Below, piece after piece: positions 41,460 to 49,951 of a stretch of DNA of 64,000 bases. Under the pieces are notes generated by a model. It did not search any database and was not told the origin of the DNA. It worked only from the letters and a program-made list of their open reading frames with translations. The position numbers and the translations under genes were made by a program. The stretch lies in NCBI RefSeq assembly GCF_945952435.1, contig NZ_CAMFHZ010000002.1:62001-126000 (forward strand), read 5' to 3'. This DNA comes from an uncultured Microbacterium sp. Lineage in GTDB: Bacteria > Actinomycetota > Actinomycetes > Actinomycetales > Microbacteriaceae. Positions within the stretch are counted from its first letter, which is position 1, and each line of letters opens with the position of its first letter.

Positions 41460-42224
41460 TCAGCGGGAGGAATTCGCGGTGCGTCCGCGGACGATCCCGA
41501 CGAACGCCTCGATGTCCTCCGTCGTGGAGCCCGAGGGCCAGGCGAGCAGCACGGGCGACACCGGAGCCTCCCGCAGAACCCGGTACTCGACGTCCTTGCG
41601 ATGGTGCAGCCGTGCGAGTGACATCGGCGCGACGACGATCCCCACGCCCGCCGCGGCCGTCGCGATCGCGTCCTCGACGGTGTTCAGCGGCGGCACGCGC
41701 GATGGCACGGTCGGCAGGTCGAGATCGTCCCAGACGTCCTCCGCGCTCGTGAGCAGTGTCTCGCCGGCGAGGTCGGCGGGCGACAGCTCGTCGGCGGCGA
41801 GCAGGTGCGACTCCGACGACACGACGACGACGGGGAGCTCCTCGTAGAGCGGGATCGCGTGCATCCCCTCCGTGGCGAACGGCGCGCGCACGAGGGCGAG
41901 GTCGACGATTCCGTCGACGAGCGCCTCGCGCTGCGAGCGGAACGCGAGGGGGACCAGCTCGAGCCTCACGTGCGGCATCCGTGTGCTCCACGTGTCGATC
42001 CAGCGCCCAGGGGTCGCTCCGGGGACGGCGCCGAGACGCAGCGTGCGCGGGGCGGCGTCTGCCGGCCGGGGCGCGTCGAACACGACCTTCTCCCGCTTCG
42101 GCGATCCCTTCTTGGCGGGGGCCTTCGACGGTGCGGCGCGTTTCGCACCCGATCCTCGCCCTGGCGTCGAAGGGCGCCCGGGGCGTGCCGGCTTGCGACC
42201 GCCCGAGGCGCCTCTTCTGCTCAT
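41460..42224 (-). CDS. LysR-type effector-domain protein without HTH, basic N-terminal tail
   Basis: 254-residue protein. Residues 60-254 match a LysR substrate-binding domain: LRLGAVPGATPGRWIDTW, LVDGIVDLALVRAPF, LPVVVVSSESHLLAADEL, ELSPADLAGETLL and AAAGVGIVVAPMSLARL. The HTH expected at the N-terminus is absent. In its place is a tail of about 55 residues rich in Lys, Arg, Pro and Gly (GRKPARPGRPSTPGRG, APSKAPAKKGSPKREK). The frame has a TACGCT box six bases before its ATG, so the start is well supported and this is not a mis-annotated fragment. The tail could bind nucleic acid non-specifically. Confidence 0.83.
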   Translation of the reverse strand: MSRRGASGGRKPARPGRPSTPGRGSGAKRAAPSKAPAKKGSPKREKVVFDAPRPADAAPRTLRLGAVPGATPGRWIDTWSTRMPHVRLELVPLAFRSQREALVDGIVDLALVRAPFATEGMHAIPLYEELPVVVVSSESHLLAADELSPADLAGETLLTSAEDVWDDLDLPTVPSRVPPLNTVEDAIATAAAGVGIVVAPMSLARLHHRKDVEYRVLREAPVSPVLLAWPSGSTTEDIEAFVGIVRGRTANSSR

Positions 42225-42230
42225 GCGCTC

Positions 42231-42236
42231 AGCGTA
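42231..42236 (-). promoter_or_regulatory. -10 box for leaderless LysR-effector gene
   Basis: TACGCT on the minus strand, six bases before the ATG at 42224. Confidence 0.55.
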
Positions 42237-42260
42237 CCGGGCAGCCCCGGCGGGAGGGCC

Positions 42261-42668
42261 TCAGGCGGCCAGCCAGAGCCCCTTGCGATCCGTGTCGATC
42301 GCCATGCCGGCGCCGACCGTCTCGTCGTCCCCGATCCGCGCGCCGCGTGCGATGCGCGCTCCCGGACCGACGTCCGTGCGCACGCCGACGCTCGCTCCGT
42401 CGCCCACCATGGCGCCTTGACCGATGTGGGCGTGGGCGTCGATCCGGGCGTTCACGCCCACGATCGCGTCGGGCTCGATCCAGGCACCGCGCGCGACCCG
42501 CGCACCGGCCCCGATCTTCGCGCCCGGTTCGACATAGGCGCCCGCTTCCACGACCGCCTGGGGGTGCACCTTGGCACCGTTCGCGATGAGGCCGCGGCCG
42601 TTGGCGTGCTTACGGTAGCGCAGCGTTCCGCCCTTGCCGTCCTCGATATCGACGTAGTTCTTGCCCAC
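42261..42668 (-). CDS. hexapeptide-repeat (left-handed beta-helix) protein
   Basis: 135-residue protein with repeated hexapeptides (AKVHPQ, AVVEAG, AYVEPG, AKIGAG, ARVARG, AWIEPD, AIVGVN, ARIDAH and others) that would form a left-handed beta-helix of about five turns. It lacks an obvious acetyl-CoA extension or catalytic His loop seen in full acyltransferases, and may be structural or carbonic-anhydrase-like. GTG at 42668 follows GGGAGG. The 5' leader contains a CCGGGA-AAAG-TCCCGG hairpin and an AT-rich TATATC stretch that could be its -10. Confidence 0.83.
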   Translation of the reverse strand: MGKNYVDIEDGKGGTLRYRKHANGRGLIANGAKVHPQAVVEAGAYVEPGAKIGAGARVARGAWIEPDAIVGVNARIDAHAHIGQGAMVGDGASVGVRTDVGPGARIARGARIGDDETVGAGMAIDTDRKGLWLAA

Positions 42669-42755
42669 GAAAACCTCCCGTGCCCGGGACTTTTCCCGGA
42701 TATATCAACAACCGCGTCTCGGCGGGATCTATTCCCGGGCACGGAAGGGCGGTGT

Positions 42756-42872
42756 GTCGTGCCCCCGGGGGTCGTGCGCCGGGGTCGTGCGCGGGGCTCC
42801 GCGCGGGTCGTGCGCGGGTTCCTCGCGGGTCGTGCGCTGGTTCCTCGCGGGTCGTGCGCTGGGCCGTGCACC
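42756..42872. repeat. GTCGTGC repeat block between the hexapeptide gene and nei
   Basis: Six GTCGTGC copies, at 42756, 42771, 42784, 42807, 42829 and 42851; the last three have a 22-base period and share GTTCCTCGCGG. The block ends just before the nei 3' end. No gene is supported in 42669-42879. Confidence 0.8.
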
Positions 42873-42879
42873 GGGTCGC

Positions 42880-43653
42880 TCAGTGCTGGCAGGTGGGGCA
42901 CCAGAACGTGCGACGCTCCTCGGTCGGAACCGCGCCGAGCTCCCCGGCGCGGATGAGCGTCCCGCAGCGCAGACACGGGCGTCGGGCGCGTCCGTAGACC
43001 CAGTCGGTGCGCCCCCGATGCGTGACGCCCGTGAATGTGCGGTCGAGGCGATCCTTGTTCGCGGCGATGGTCCGCGCACCGAGTTCGAGCAGCGCCCGTG
43101 CGTCGACCTCCGTCGCGGGGCGATCGGGGCGCACGCCGCGCAGGAACAGCAGCTCGGCCGCGTACTCGTTGCCGAATCCCGCGACATTGCGCTGATCGAG
43201 CAGCGCCACGTGAATCGGCCGGGGATCGGCTCCGACGCGCCGGGCGGCCTCGTCGAGGTCCCAGTCCGCGCCCAGCGGATCCGGCCCGAGGTGCCCGACG
43301 AGCTCGCCTTCGGAGGAGCTCGGGACGACGGCGAGCATCGACACCTCGAACCCGACGGCCTCCGCGTCGGCGGTCGCCACGATGGCCCGTGCCTGGTGGG
43401 CCGGCGCCCGCCAGCGCTCGCCGGGTCGGTACAGATGCCAGGCGCCGTCCATGCGCAGGTGCGAACGGAGCGTGCGGTCGCCGATCCGCATCAGGATGTG
43501 CTTCCCGCGGGGGACGACCTCGCGGATCACGGACCCGGTGAGATCGAGCGTCGCGAGCGCCGGCACCCGGAGGTCGAAGCGCGTCACCGTGCCGCCGGCC
43601 AGGGCGCGGTCGAGCCGGTGCGAGGCGCGGTAGACCGTGTCGCCCTCAGGCAT
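42880..43653 (-). CDS. nei: Fpg/Nei-family DNA glycosylase (Nei2 type)
   Basis: 257-residue base-excision repair enzyme that removes oxidised bases and nicks at the lesion. The mature N-terminus PEGDTVYRASHRL gives Pro2 and Glu3, the catalytic pair. LRSHLRMDGAWH and NVAGFGNEYAAELLFLRG are the helix-two-turn-helix region, and CLRCGTLIRAGELG...CPTCQH is the four-cysteine zinc finger. In mycobacteria nei2 lies beside lhr, as here apart from one intervening membrane-protein gene. It overlaps that gene by eight bases, so they are one transcript. Confidence 0.94.
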   Translation of the reverse strand: MPEGDTVYRASHRLDRALAGGTVTRFDLRVPALATLDLTGSVIREVVPRGKHILMRIGDRTLRSHLRMDGAWHLYRPGERWRAPAHQARAIVATADAEAVGFEVSMLAVVPSSSEGELVGHLGPDPLGADWDLDEAARRVGADPRPIHVALLDQRNVAGFGNEYAAELLFLRGVRPDRPATEVDARALLELGARTIAANKDRLDRTFTGVTHRGRTDWVYGRARRPCLRCGTLIRAGELGAVPTEERRTFWCPTCQH

Positions 43654-44467
43654 GGGACGGCTCCGTCGGTTCCTCGGCGCGGGGCGAGCGCGGATCCGTC
43701 GGGGTGCGCGGATCCGTCGGCGTGCGCGGCACTGTCGGGCCGTGCGAGAGCAGGCTCCGCGCGAGCATGGTCGATCCGGCGACCGCCGCGGGCATGGTGA
43801 CGACCGCCCCGAACGGCGCGAGGAAGCAGAGCTGGGTGGCGATGCCGAAGCCCAGCACCCGCGCCCGTCCGCCGCGCAGGAGCCGTGCGCGCTCCTCCGC
43901 GGTCACGCCACGGGCGTCGAAGGCGCGCGCGGTCAGCTCCCTCGCGAGGACACGACCGGAGAGCACTACGCCGGTGATCGCGGCGAGCGGTCCGCCGACC
44001 ACGGGGATCAGCCCCAGCAGGAGGGTGAGCAGGGCGATGAGCGCGCCGAGGACGATCAGGCGCAGACCCTCGCCGATCGTCGCCCAGAACCCGATGTCGC
44101 CGCGGGGTTCCTCGCCACCGAGTGCGCGCTCGGTGCCCCGCCAGATCCGCTGGTAGAACGGGTCGCCGATCGTCAGGGCGAGGGCCGAGAACGTGAGCCC
44201 GGACAGCACCGCGGCCGCCACGAACAGCACCGCGCCCAGCGCGATCCGCAGCGCGTCGCGCCAGCCGTCGGCCCACGCCTCGGCGAAGGGCGTCATCCAG
44301 GCCGTGATCGGTCCCAGGGCGAAACCGAACGGGACGAGCACGGCCAGCAGCACCGCGAACGCGAGGATCGCGGGGATCAGACCGAGCGCGAGCAGCCGCG
44401 GATGCGAACGCCACATCGCGAAGCCGCGCAGCAGCGCGCCCACCCCCGCACGGAATTCCCGGATCAT
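43646..44467 (-). CDS. EI24/CysZ-like membrane protein
   Basis: 273-residue membrane protein of the EI24 family (LLRGFAMWRSHPRLLALGLIP at the start, ALALTIGDPFYQRIW in the middle and VVGGPLAAITGVVLSGRVLA later) with about five hydrophobic segments. The tail repeats RTPTDPRTPTDPRSP. CysZ members carry sulfate, but the actinobacterial branch has no assigned cargo. I choose the ATG at 44467: TACGCT ends seven bases before it. An ATG at 44491 would add eight residues. It lies between lhr and nei. Confidence 0.86.
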   Translation of the reverse strand: MIREFRAGVGALLRGFAMWRSHPRLLALGLIPAILAFAVLLAVLVPFGFALGPITAWMTPFAEAWADGWRDALRIALGAVLFVAAAVLSGLTFSALALTIGDPFYQRIWRGTERALGGEEPRGDIGFWATIGEGLRLIVLGALIALLTLLLGLIPVVGGPLAAITGVVLSGRVLARELTARAFDARGVTAEERARLLRGGRARVLGFGIATQLCFLAPFGAVVTMPAAVAGSTMLARSLLSHGPTVPRTPTDPRTPTDPRSPRAEEPTEPSHA

Positions 44468-44474
44468 GCTGCCC

Positions 44475-44480
44475 AGCGTA
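44475..44480 (-). promoter_or_regulatory. -10 box for leaderless EI24 gene
   Basis: TACGCT on the minus strand, seven bases before the ATG at 44467, allowing EI24-nei expression independent of lhr. Confidence 0.45.
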
Positions 44481-44500
44481 CGGCGCTGCATCGGGCGCCC

Positions 44501-47500
44501 TCAGAGCGCCCTGCGCAGCGTGTAGCCACGCGGAGTCGCGACGAATCCGGCCTCCTGCAGCAGTCGACCGAGGCGCGTTCCGGCCTCGGTTCCGTACATC
44601 CCCTCGCCGTTGACCTTCTCGACCGTCAGGGTCTCCAGACGGTGGGCGCGCGCGGTGGCGGCGAGCTCGGCGGTGGCGGCGCGCAACTCGTCCTCGTCTT
44701 CGGTGAAGGCGAGCACGGTCTTCCCGCCGCGTTCCAGGTAGAGCGCCAGGGCGCCGTCGACGAGCACCACGAGTGCTCCGGCCTTGCGGCCAGGACGATG
44801 GGAGACCGCATCGAGGCGCGGCCAGCCGAGTCCAGCTCCGTAGGGATTGGCCGGATCCGTCGCGGCCAGCGCGCGGGCGATCCGCGGGGGAGGATCCGCG
44901 AGACCGGCGAACGTGCGGAGCCGGTCGATCGTCGCGGAGGCCGCGAACTGCGCCGCGCCGAGATGCTCGATCACGTAGCCGCGTCGGCAGTGCCCCGCCT
45001 GCTCGAACCCGGCGAGCACGCGATAGGCCTGCGCGAAACCGCCCGGCAGACCCTCGGCCTGCACGGATCCGCGCGTGACGACGCCGTAACGGTCCAGCAG
45101 GAGCCCTGCGGCGACGGTCGCGCGCCGGGCGGGGTCCGTCTCGACCTCCGGGAGCAGCGACCAGCGCCCGCCGACGCTCAGGGGGCGCGGCGCCGAGGAG
45201 GGGCGGGCGAGGCTCATGCCTCGGAACGTGCGGGTGCGGGGAGCCCTCCGGGTGACCTTGTGCGCCTGGTTGCCCCCGCTGATCAGGGCGCGGATGGGCG
45301 TGAAGGTGTCGTTGGTGACGAGCCCGGCCCAGGCGAGGTTCCAGAGTGCCTCGACGACCGAAGCCTCGTTCTCGGCGCCGGTCGCCTCCTTGAGCTGTGA
45401 CGCGAAATAGGCCCCGCCGGACCCCAGTGCCGCCCGCAGTTGCGCCTCGAGAGAGCCCTCCTCCGGCAGCTCTTCCGCGAACGGCGCGGTGAACGGCGCG
45501 AGATCGGCGGGGTGCAGGGAGACCCAGCCGTCGCGGCCGGGCAGCGCGCCGTGACCGGCCCAGACGACCTCGCCGGAGCTGGTCAGCTCGTCCAGCATCG
45601 CAGGGCGGTAGTCGCGCACGCGCTGGGGAAGGATCAGCGACTCCCACGCGCTCGCGGGGATCGGCACGCCCGCGAGCTGTTCGATCACCGTCGCGACGCC
45701 GTCGACGCCCTCGAGAGGGCGTCCGAGGTGCTGCCACTCGGGCAGGAAGCGCGCGAAGGCGGCCGGCGGAACGGGCTCGACGCTGCCGCGGATCGCCGCG
45801 AGCGACCGCATCCGCAGCCGTCGGAGGACCTCGGCGTCGCACCACTCCGTCTCGTCCGGGCCGGCGGAGGTGGCCGATGCGCGACCGGCTCCGGATGCGC
45901 CTGCGGGCGGATCCGGCAGGAAGTAGCCGCTGGTCAGCCGCCCGTCGGCCTCGAGCCGCTGCAGCGTCTGGCGCACGATCGCAGGGCCCAGTCCGAAGCG
46001 CTCGGCGACGGCGGATCCGAGGAACGGGCCGTGCGTGCGGGCGTGCCGGGCGACGAGGTCTCCCAGCGGGTCCGCGAGGGGTTCGAGGAAGGCGACGGGG
46101 ATCCCGACCGGGAGCGGCACCCCGAGCGCGTCGCGCAGACGTCCGGCGTCCTCGATCGCGGCCGTGCGCCGCACCCCGCCGATCGTGACCTCGATCGCGC
46201 GGCGCGCCTTCACGAGCGCGCGCAGGTGATCGGCGGCCTCGGAGACCGTCGCCGTCCCCTCCGCGGCGTCGCCGTCGTCCATGCCATCGGCGGGTGCTGC
46301 GCTCGGGGCGGGATCGGTGCTCGGGGCGGGGTCTGTGCTCGCGGCGGGATCGAGCCGGGCGGCGACCTCCTCGGCGTCGAGCGGTCCGAGGATCCGGAGC
46401 AGGTCCGCGACCCCTTCCACGCCGCGAGCACGACGGGACGGATCGAGCCGCTGCGCCTCGCGCTCGAACTGCGCGATGACGTCGGGGTCGAGCAGCTCTC
46501 GCAGCTCGACCGTACCCAGCAGCTCGCCCAGCAGAGCGGGGTCCACCGAGAGCGCGGCGGCGCGACGTTCGGCGAGCGGGGAGTCGCCCTCGTACATGAA
46601 CGCACCGACGTAGCCGAACAGCAGATCGCGGGCGAACGGCGACGGCTGAGCGGTCTGCACCTCGACGAGCCGGATCCGTCGCTCGGCGATGCCGGTCGCG
46701 AGACGTCGCAGCGACGGGAGATCGTAGACGTCTTGCAGCACCTCGCGCAGAGCTTCGAGGATGATCGGGAACGTCGGGTGCTTGCGGGCCACCTCGAGCA
46801 GCTGGGCCGAGCGCTGCCGCTGCTGCCAGAGGGGCGTGCGCCGGTTCGGATTCGTGCGCGGCATGAGCAGCGCACGGGCCGCGCACTCGCGGAATCGCGA
46901 GGCGAAGAGCGCGGATCCGCCGACCTCCTCGGTGACGATGCGCTCCAGCTCGTCGGGCTCGAACACGAACAGCTCGGCGCCGGGCGGTTCGGTGTCGGCG
47001 TCGGGGATGCGCACGATGATGCCGTCGTCGCTCGCGACCGCGGAGCCCTCGACGCCGAGGCGCTCGCGGATCCGTGCGTTCACGGCCAGCGCCCACGGCG
47101 CGTGCACCGTCTGGCCGTAGGGGGAGTGCAGGATGACCCGCCAGTCGCCGATCTCGTCGCGGCCGCGCTCGACGGTGAGGGAGCGATCGGTCGGCAGCGT
47201 GCCGGTCGACTCCCTCTGCTCGGTGAGGTGGGCGAGCAGGTTGACCTGCGCGCGCTCGTCGAGGCCGGCCGCGGTGAGACGCTCGCGTGCCTTCTCCGGC
47301 GTCGCGCCCTCCACCTCCCGGTTGAAGGCGCCGAGCGCCTCGCCGAGCTCGAAGGGGCGGCCGAGGCCGTCGCCGTGCCAGAACGGCACCTTGCCCGGCT
47401 GGCCATAGGCGGGGATGACGTTGACGCGGTCGTGCGTGATCTCGGCGATCCGCCAGCTCGTCGTGCCGAGGGTGAACACGTCGCCGACGCGCGACTCGTA

Positions 47501-49375
47501 CACCATCTCCTCGTCGAGCTCGCCGACCCGTGCCCCGGTCGACTCCCCCGCGACGAAGACCCCGAAGAGTCCGCGATCCGGGATCGTGCCCCCGCTCGTG
47601 ACGGCGATCCGCTGCGCCCCGGGGCGTCCGGTGAGCGTGCCCGCATCGCGGTCCCAGACGAGGCGCGGACGCAGCTCGGCGAACTCGTCCGAGGGGAAGC
47701 GCCCGGCCAGGAGGTCGAGGGTCGCCTCATATGCCGAACGGGGGAGAGCGGCGAAGGGGGCGCTGCGGCGCACCGTGTCGAACCACGTCTCGACGTCGAT
47801 CGGGTCGAGGGCGCACGCGGCCACGGTCTGCTGCGCGAGGATGTCGAGCGGGTTGCGCGGCACGGCGATCGCCTCGATCTGCCCGGCGAGCATGCGCTCG
47901 GTGACGATCGCGGTGTGCAGCACATCGCCGCGGTGCTTGGGGAAGAGGGATGCGCGGCTGATCTCGCCGACCTGATGGCCCGCGCGACCCACCCGCTGCA
48001 GGCCGGACGCGGCGGACGGAGGGGCCTCCACCTGGATCACCAGGTCGACCGCGCCCATGTCGATGCCGAGCTCGAGGCTGCTCGTCGCGACGACGCAGCG
48101 CAGCACGCCCGACTTCAGCTCCTCCTCGACGATCGCCCGCTGCTCCTTCGACACGGAGCCGTGGTGCGCCTTGGCGAGCACCGGATCCGCGCCGGCCGTC
48201 GACCCCGCCTGCGCCATCATCGCGGCGGGCATCATCGCTGACGGCAGATCCAGCCCGATCCGCTCGCTGTAGATCTCGTTCAGCCGCCCCGTCAGCCGCT
48301 CGGCGAGACGGCGGGAGTTGGCGAACACGATCGTCGAGCGGTTCTGCAGGATCTTGTCGACGATCGCCTCTTCGACGTGCGGCCAGACAGATCCGGTCAT
48401 CTCGGTGCTCTCGCCGAAGGCGTCCGCACCGCCCTCCTCGACCCGCTCCGCGCCGGGGGGCCGCGGCGTCTCGTCGGTGCCGGGCGGAGGAGGGGGATTC
48501 AGCATGTCCTCGATGGGCACCACGACCTGCAGGTCGAACGTCTTGGACGCCGGCGGCGCGACGATCTCGACCGGCTGCGCACCGCCGAGGAAGCGCGCGA
48601 CCTCGTCGATCGGACGCACCGTCGCCGACAGCCCGATCCGCTGCACCGGGGTCTCGTGCCCTGCCGCGCGACGGAGCTCGTCGAGCCGTTCGAGGCTCAC
48701 CGCGAGATGGGCGCCGCGCTTGGTCGCCGCGACCGCGTGCACCTCGTCGATGATGACCGTGTGCACGTCGCGCAGTGTCTCGCCGGCGCGGCTCGTGAGC
48801 ATGAGGTAGAGCGATTCCGGCGTCGTGATGAGGATGTCGGGCGGATCGGCGACGAGCTTGCGGCGGTCGGAGGAGGTCGTGTCTCCCGAGCGGACGCCGA
48901 CGGTCACCGCCGGGGCGGGCACTCCGAGTCGGCGCGCGGACTGGCCGATGCCGATGAGCGGAGAGCGCAGGTTGCGCTCGACGTCGACGCCCAGGGCCTT
49001 GAGCGGGGAGATGTAGAGGATGCGGGTGCGGCCCGGGCGGTCGTCCGCCTTGTCCTTGCCCTTCCTGCGGCGCCCGCCCTTCGAGGCGGACGCGGGCGGC
49101 GTTTCGGCGTCCTCGGCCGTCGCCCCCTCCTCGGTCCGCTCGCGGAACACCCGGTCGATGGCCCAGAGGAACGCGGACAGCGTCTTGCCTGACCCGGTCG
49201 GAGCGACCACGAGCGCATGGCGCCCCGCGGAGATGGCCTCCCATGCCCCCGCCTGCGCCGCCGTGGGCTCGGCGAACGCCCCGCGGAACCAGTCCTGGGT
49301 CGCGGGGGTGAAGCGGTCGAGCACGTGCTGCGCCGGATCCGTCGCAGCACCGGGTGCCGAGGCGGTCACGGGCAT
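44501..49375 (-). CDS. lhr: large ATP-dependent DNA helicase Lhr
   Basis: 1624-residue superfamily 2 helicase. Walker A VVAPTGSGKT (about 56-65), DEVH box in VIIDEVHAV, motif III SATVRP, motif V VATSSLELGIDMG and motif VI QRVGRAGH are intact. A winged-helix and beta-barrel region follows and then the long actinobacterial C-terminal extension (Lhr-CTD) that makes the full form near 1500-1600 residues. Acts in 3'-5' unwinding of RNA:DNA and DNA duplexes and in mutagen tolerance. An insertion rich in Pro/Asp occurs after motif III and a Ser/Asp-Pro repeat (TDPAPSTDPAPS) near residue 1025. ATG at 49375 is chosen as first Met before the helicase core. Confidence 0.95.
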   Translation of the reverse strand: MPVTASAPGAATDPAQHVLDRFTPATQDWFRGAFAEPTAAQAGAWEAISAGRHALVVAPTGSGKTLSAFLWAIDRVFRERTEEGATAEDAETPPASASKGGRRRKGKDKADDRPGRTRILYISPLKALGVDVERNLRSPLIGIGQSARRLGVPAPAVTVGVRSGDTTSSDRRKLVADPPDILITTPESLYLMLTSRAGETLRDVHTVIIDEVHAVAATKRGAHLAVSLERLDELRRAAGHETPVQRIGLSATVRPIDEVARFLGGAQPVEIVAPPASKTFDLQVVVPIEDMLNPPPPPGTDETPRPPGAERVEEGGADAFGESTEMTGSVWPHVEEAIVDKILQNRSTIVFANSRRLAERLTGRLNEIYSERIGLDLPSAMMPAAMMAQAGSTAGADPVLAKAHHGSVSKEQRAIVEEELKSGVLRCVVATSSLELGIDMGAVDLVIQVEAPPSAASGLQRVGRAGHQVGEISRASLFPKHRGDVLHTAIVTERMLAGQIEAIAVPRNPLDILAQQTVAACALDPIDVETWFDTVRRSAPFAALPRSAYEATLDLLAGRFPSDEFAELRPRLVWDRDAGTLTGRPGAQRIAVTSGGTIPDRGLFGVFVAGESTGARVGELDEEMVYESRVGDVFTLGTTSWRIAEITHDRVNVIPAYGQPGKVPFWHGDGLGRPFELGEALGAFNREVEGATPEKARERLTAAGLDERAQVNLLAHLTEQRESTGTLPTDRSLTVERGRDEIGDWRVILHSPYGQTVHAPWALAVNARIRERLGVEGSAVASDDGIIVRIPDADTEPPGAELFVFEPDELERIVTEEVGGSALFASRFRECAARALLMPRTNPNRRTPLWQQRQRSAQLLEVARKHPTFPIILEALREVLQDVYDLPSLRRLATGIAERRIRLVEVQTAQPSPFARDLLFGYVGAFMYEGDSPLAERRAAALSVDPALLGELLGTVELRELLDPDVIAQFEREAQRLDPSRRARGVEGVADLLRILGPLDAEEVAARLDPAASTDPAPSTDPAPSAAPADGMDDGDAAEGTATVSEAADHLRALVKARRAIEVTIGGVRRTAAIEDAGRLRDALGVPLPVGIPVAFLEPLADPLGDLVARHARTHGPFLGSAVAERFGLGPAIVRQTLQRLEADGRLTSGYFLPDPPAGASGAGRASATSAGPDETEWCDAEVLRRLRMRSLAAIRGSVEPVPPAAFARFLPEWQHLGRPLEGVDGVATVIEQLAGVPIPASAWESLILPQRVRDYRPAMLDELTSSGEVVWAGHGALPGRDGWVSLHPADLAPFTAPFAEELPEEGSLEAQLRAALGSGGAYFASQLKEATGAENEASVVEALWNLAWAGLVTNDTFTPIRALISGGNQAHKVTRRAPRTRTFRGMSLARPSSAPRPLSVGGRWSLLPEVETDPARRATVAAGLLLDRYGVVTRGSVQAEGLPGGFAQAYRVLAGFEQAGHCRRGYVIEHLGAAQFAASATIDRLRTFAGLADPPPRIARALAATDPANPYGAGLGWPRLDAVSHRPGRKAGALVVLVDGALALYLERGGKTVLAFTEDEDELRAATAELAATARAHRLETLTVEKVNGEGMYGTEAGTRLGRLLQEAGFVATPRGYTLRRAL

Positions 49376-49440
49376 GACTCCATCATCCCTGCCGCCACCG
49401 ACATCGGGGCAGGATCCGCCAGGGGCGGAATCGGCTCGAC

Positions 49441-49689
49441 GTGATTTTCGCCACCTGGGCGCTGCGACATGGCATCGACCCCGAGGACTCCTCAGCACGT
49501 GAGGCCTTCTTCGCTCGCGGACAGGCCTGCCTGCGCGCATCGCCACTGGGAAAGAGGTATGGCTGGGGAGTGCTGAGCGACGCCGAGGGACGGGTCACGC
49601 TCGTGGCGCGAGAATCCGAGGACTACGCGCGGCACGCCGCGGATCCCGCGCTCGCCCACACCAGGGCGATGCGGTCTCGGCGCGCGTGA
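49441..49689 (+). CDS. short DUF6157-like protein, probably N-terminally truncated
   Basis: 82 residues from a GTG. The sequence (DVIFAT just at the start, then RGQACLRASPLGKRYGWGVL and ALAHTRAMRSRRA at the end) looks like the C-terminal half of a longer family I believe to be DUF6157, which normally has about 50 more residues in front. The in-frame upstream codons are Arg/His-rich and reach the start of lhr, so the missing half is not there. It may be a degraded remnant or a shortened working gene. Confidence 0.6.
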   Translation: MIFATWALRHGIDPEDSSAREAFFARGQACLRASPLGKRYGWGVLSDAEGRVTLVARESEDYARHAADPALAHTRAMRSRRA

Positions 49690-49716
49690 ACTGCGGGAGC
49701 ACCCGTCCGTGCCCGC

Positions 49717-49899
49717 TCACTTCTCCTTCGGGATGAGGATCCACAGCACGATGTAGACCCACAGCGGCAGGCCTGCGAACACCATCAGCACGACGGCGAG
49801 CAGACGCATGAGGAACACGGGCCAGCCGAAACGATTGGCGAGGGCGGCGCAGACTCCGGCGATGACGCGCCCCTTGCGGGGCCGGACGAGGGTGCTCAT
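49717..49899 (-). CDS. PspC-domain small membrane protein
   Basis: 60 residues: LVRPRKGRVIAGVCAALANRFGW is the PspC signature, then one long hydrophobic stretch (FLMRLLAVVLMVFAGLPLWVYIVLWILI) ending in PKEK. Stand-alone PspC proteins of this length are common in actinobacteria and linked to envelope stress. No phage-shock partner genes are nearby. Confidence 0.9.
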   Translation of the reverse strand: MSTLVRPRKGRVIAGVCAALANRFGWPVFLMRLLAVVLMVFAGLPLWVYIVLWILIPKEK

Positions 49900-49951
49900 G
49901 CCCTCATCCTGCCGCCGCGTCCTGAGCGGCGCCTGGGGCCGCCCGCCTTCG

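Noticed and set aside
42756..42872. CRISPR array
   Set aside because: Repeats are only 7-22 bases, with no unique spacers of constant length and no cas gene.
44501..49546. Longer version of lhr starting at 49546
   Set aside because: The added 57 residues are Arg/Pro-rich, overlap the 49441 gene antisense, and precede the normal N-terminus.
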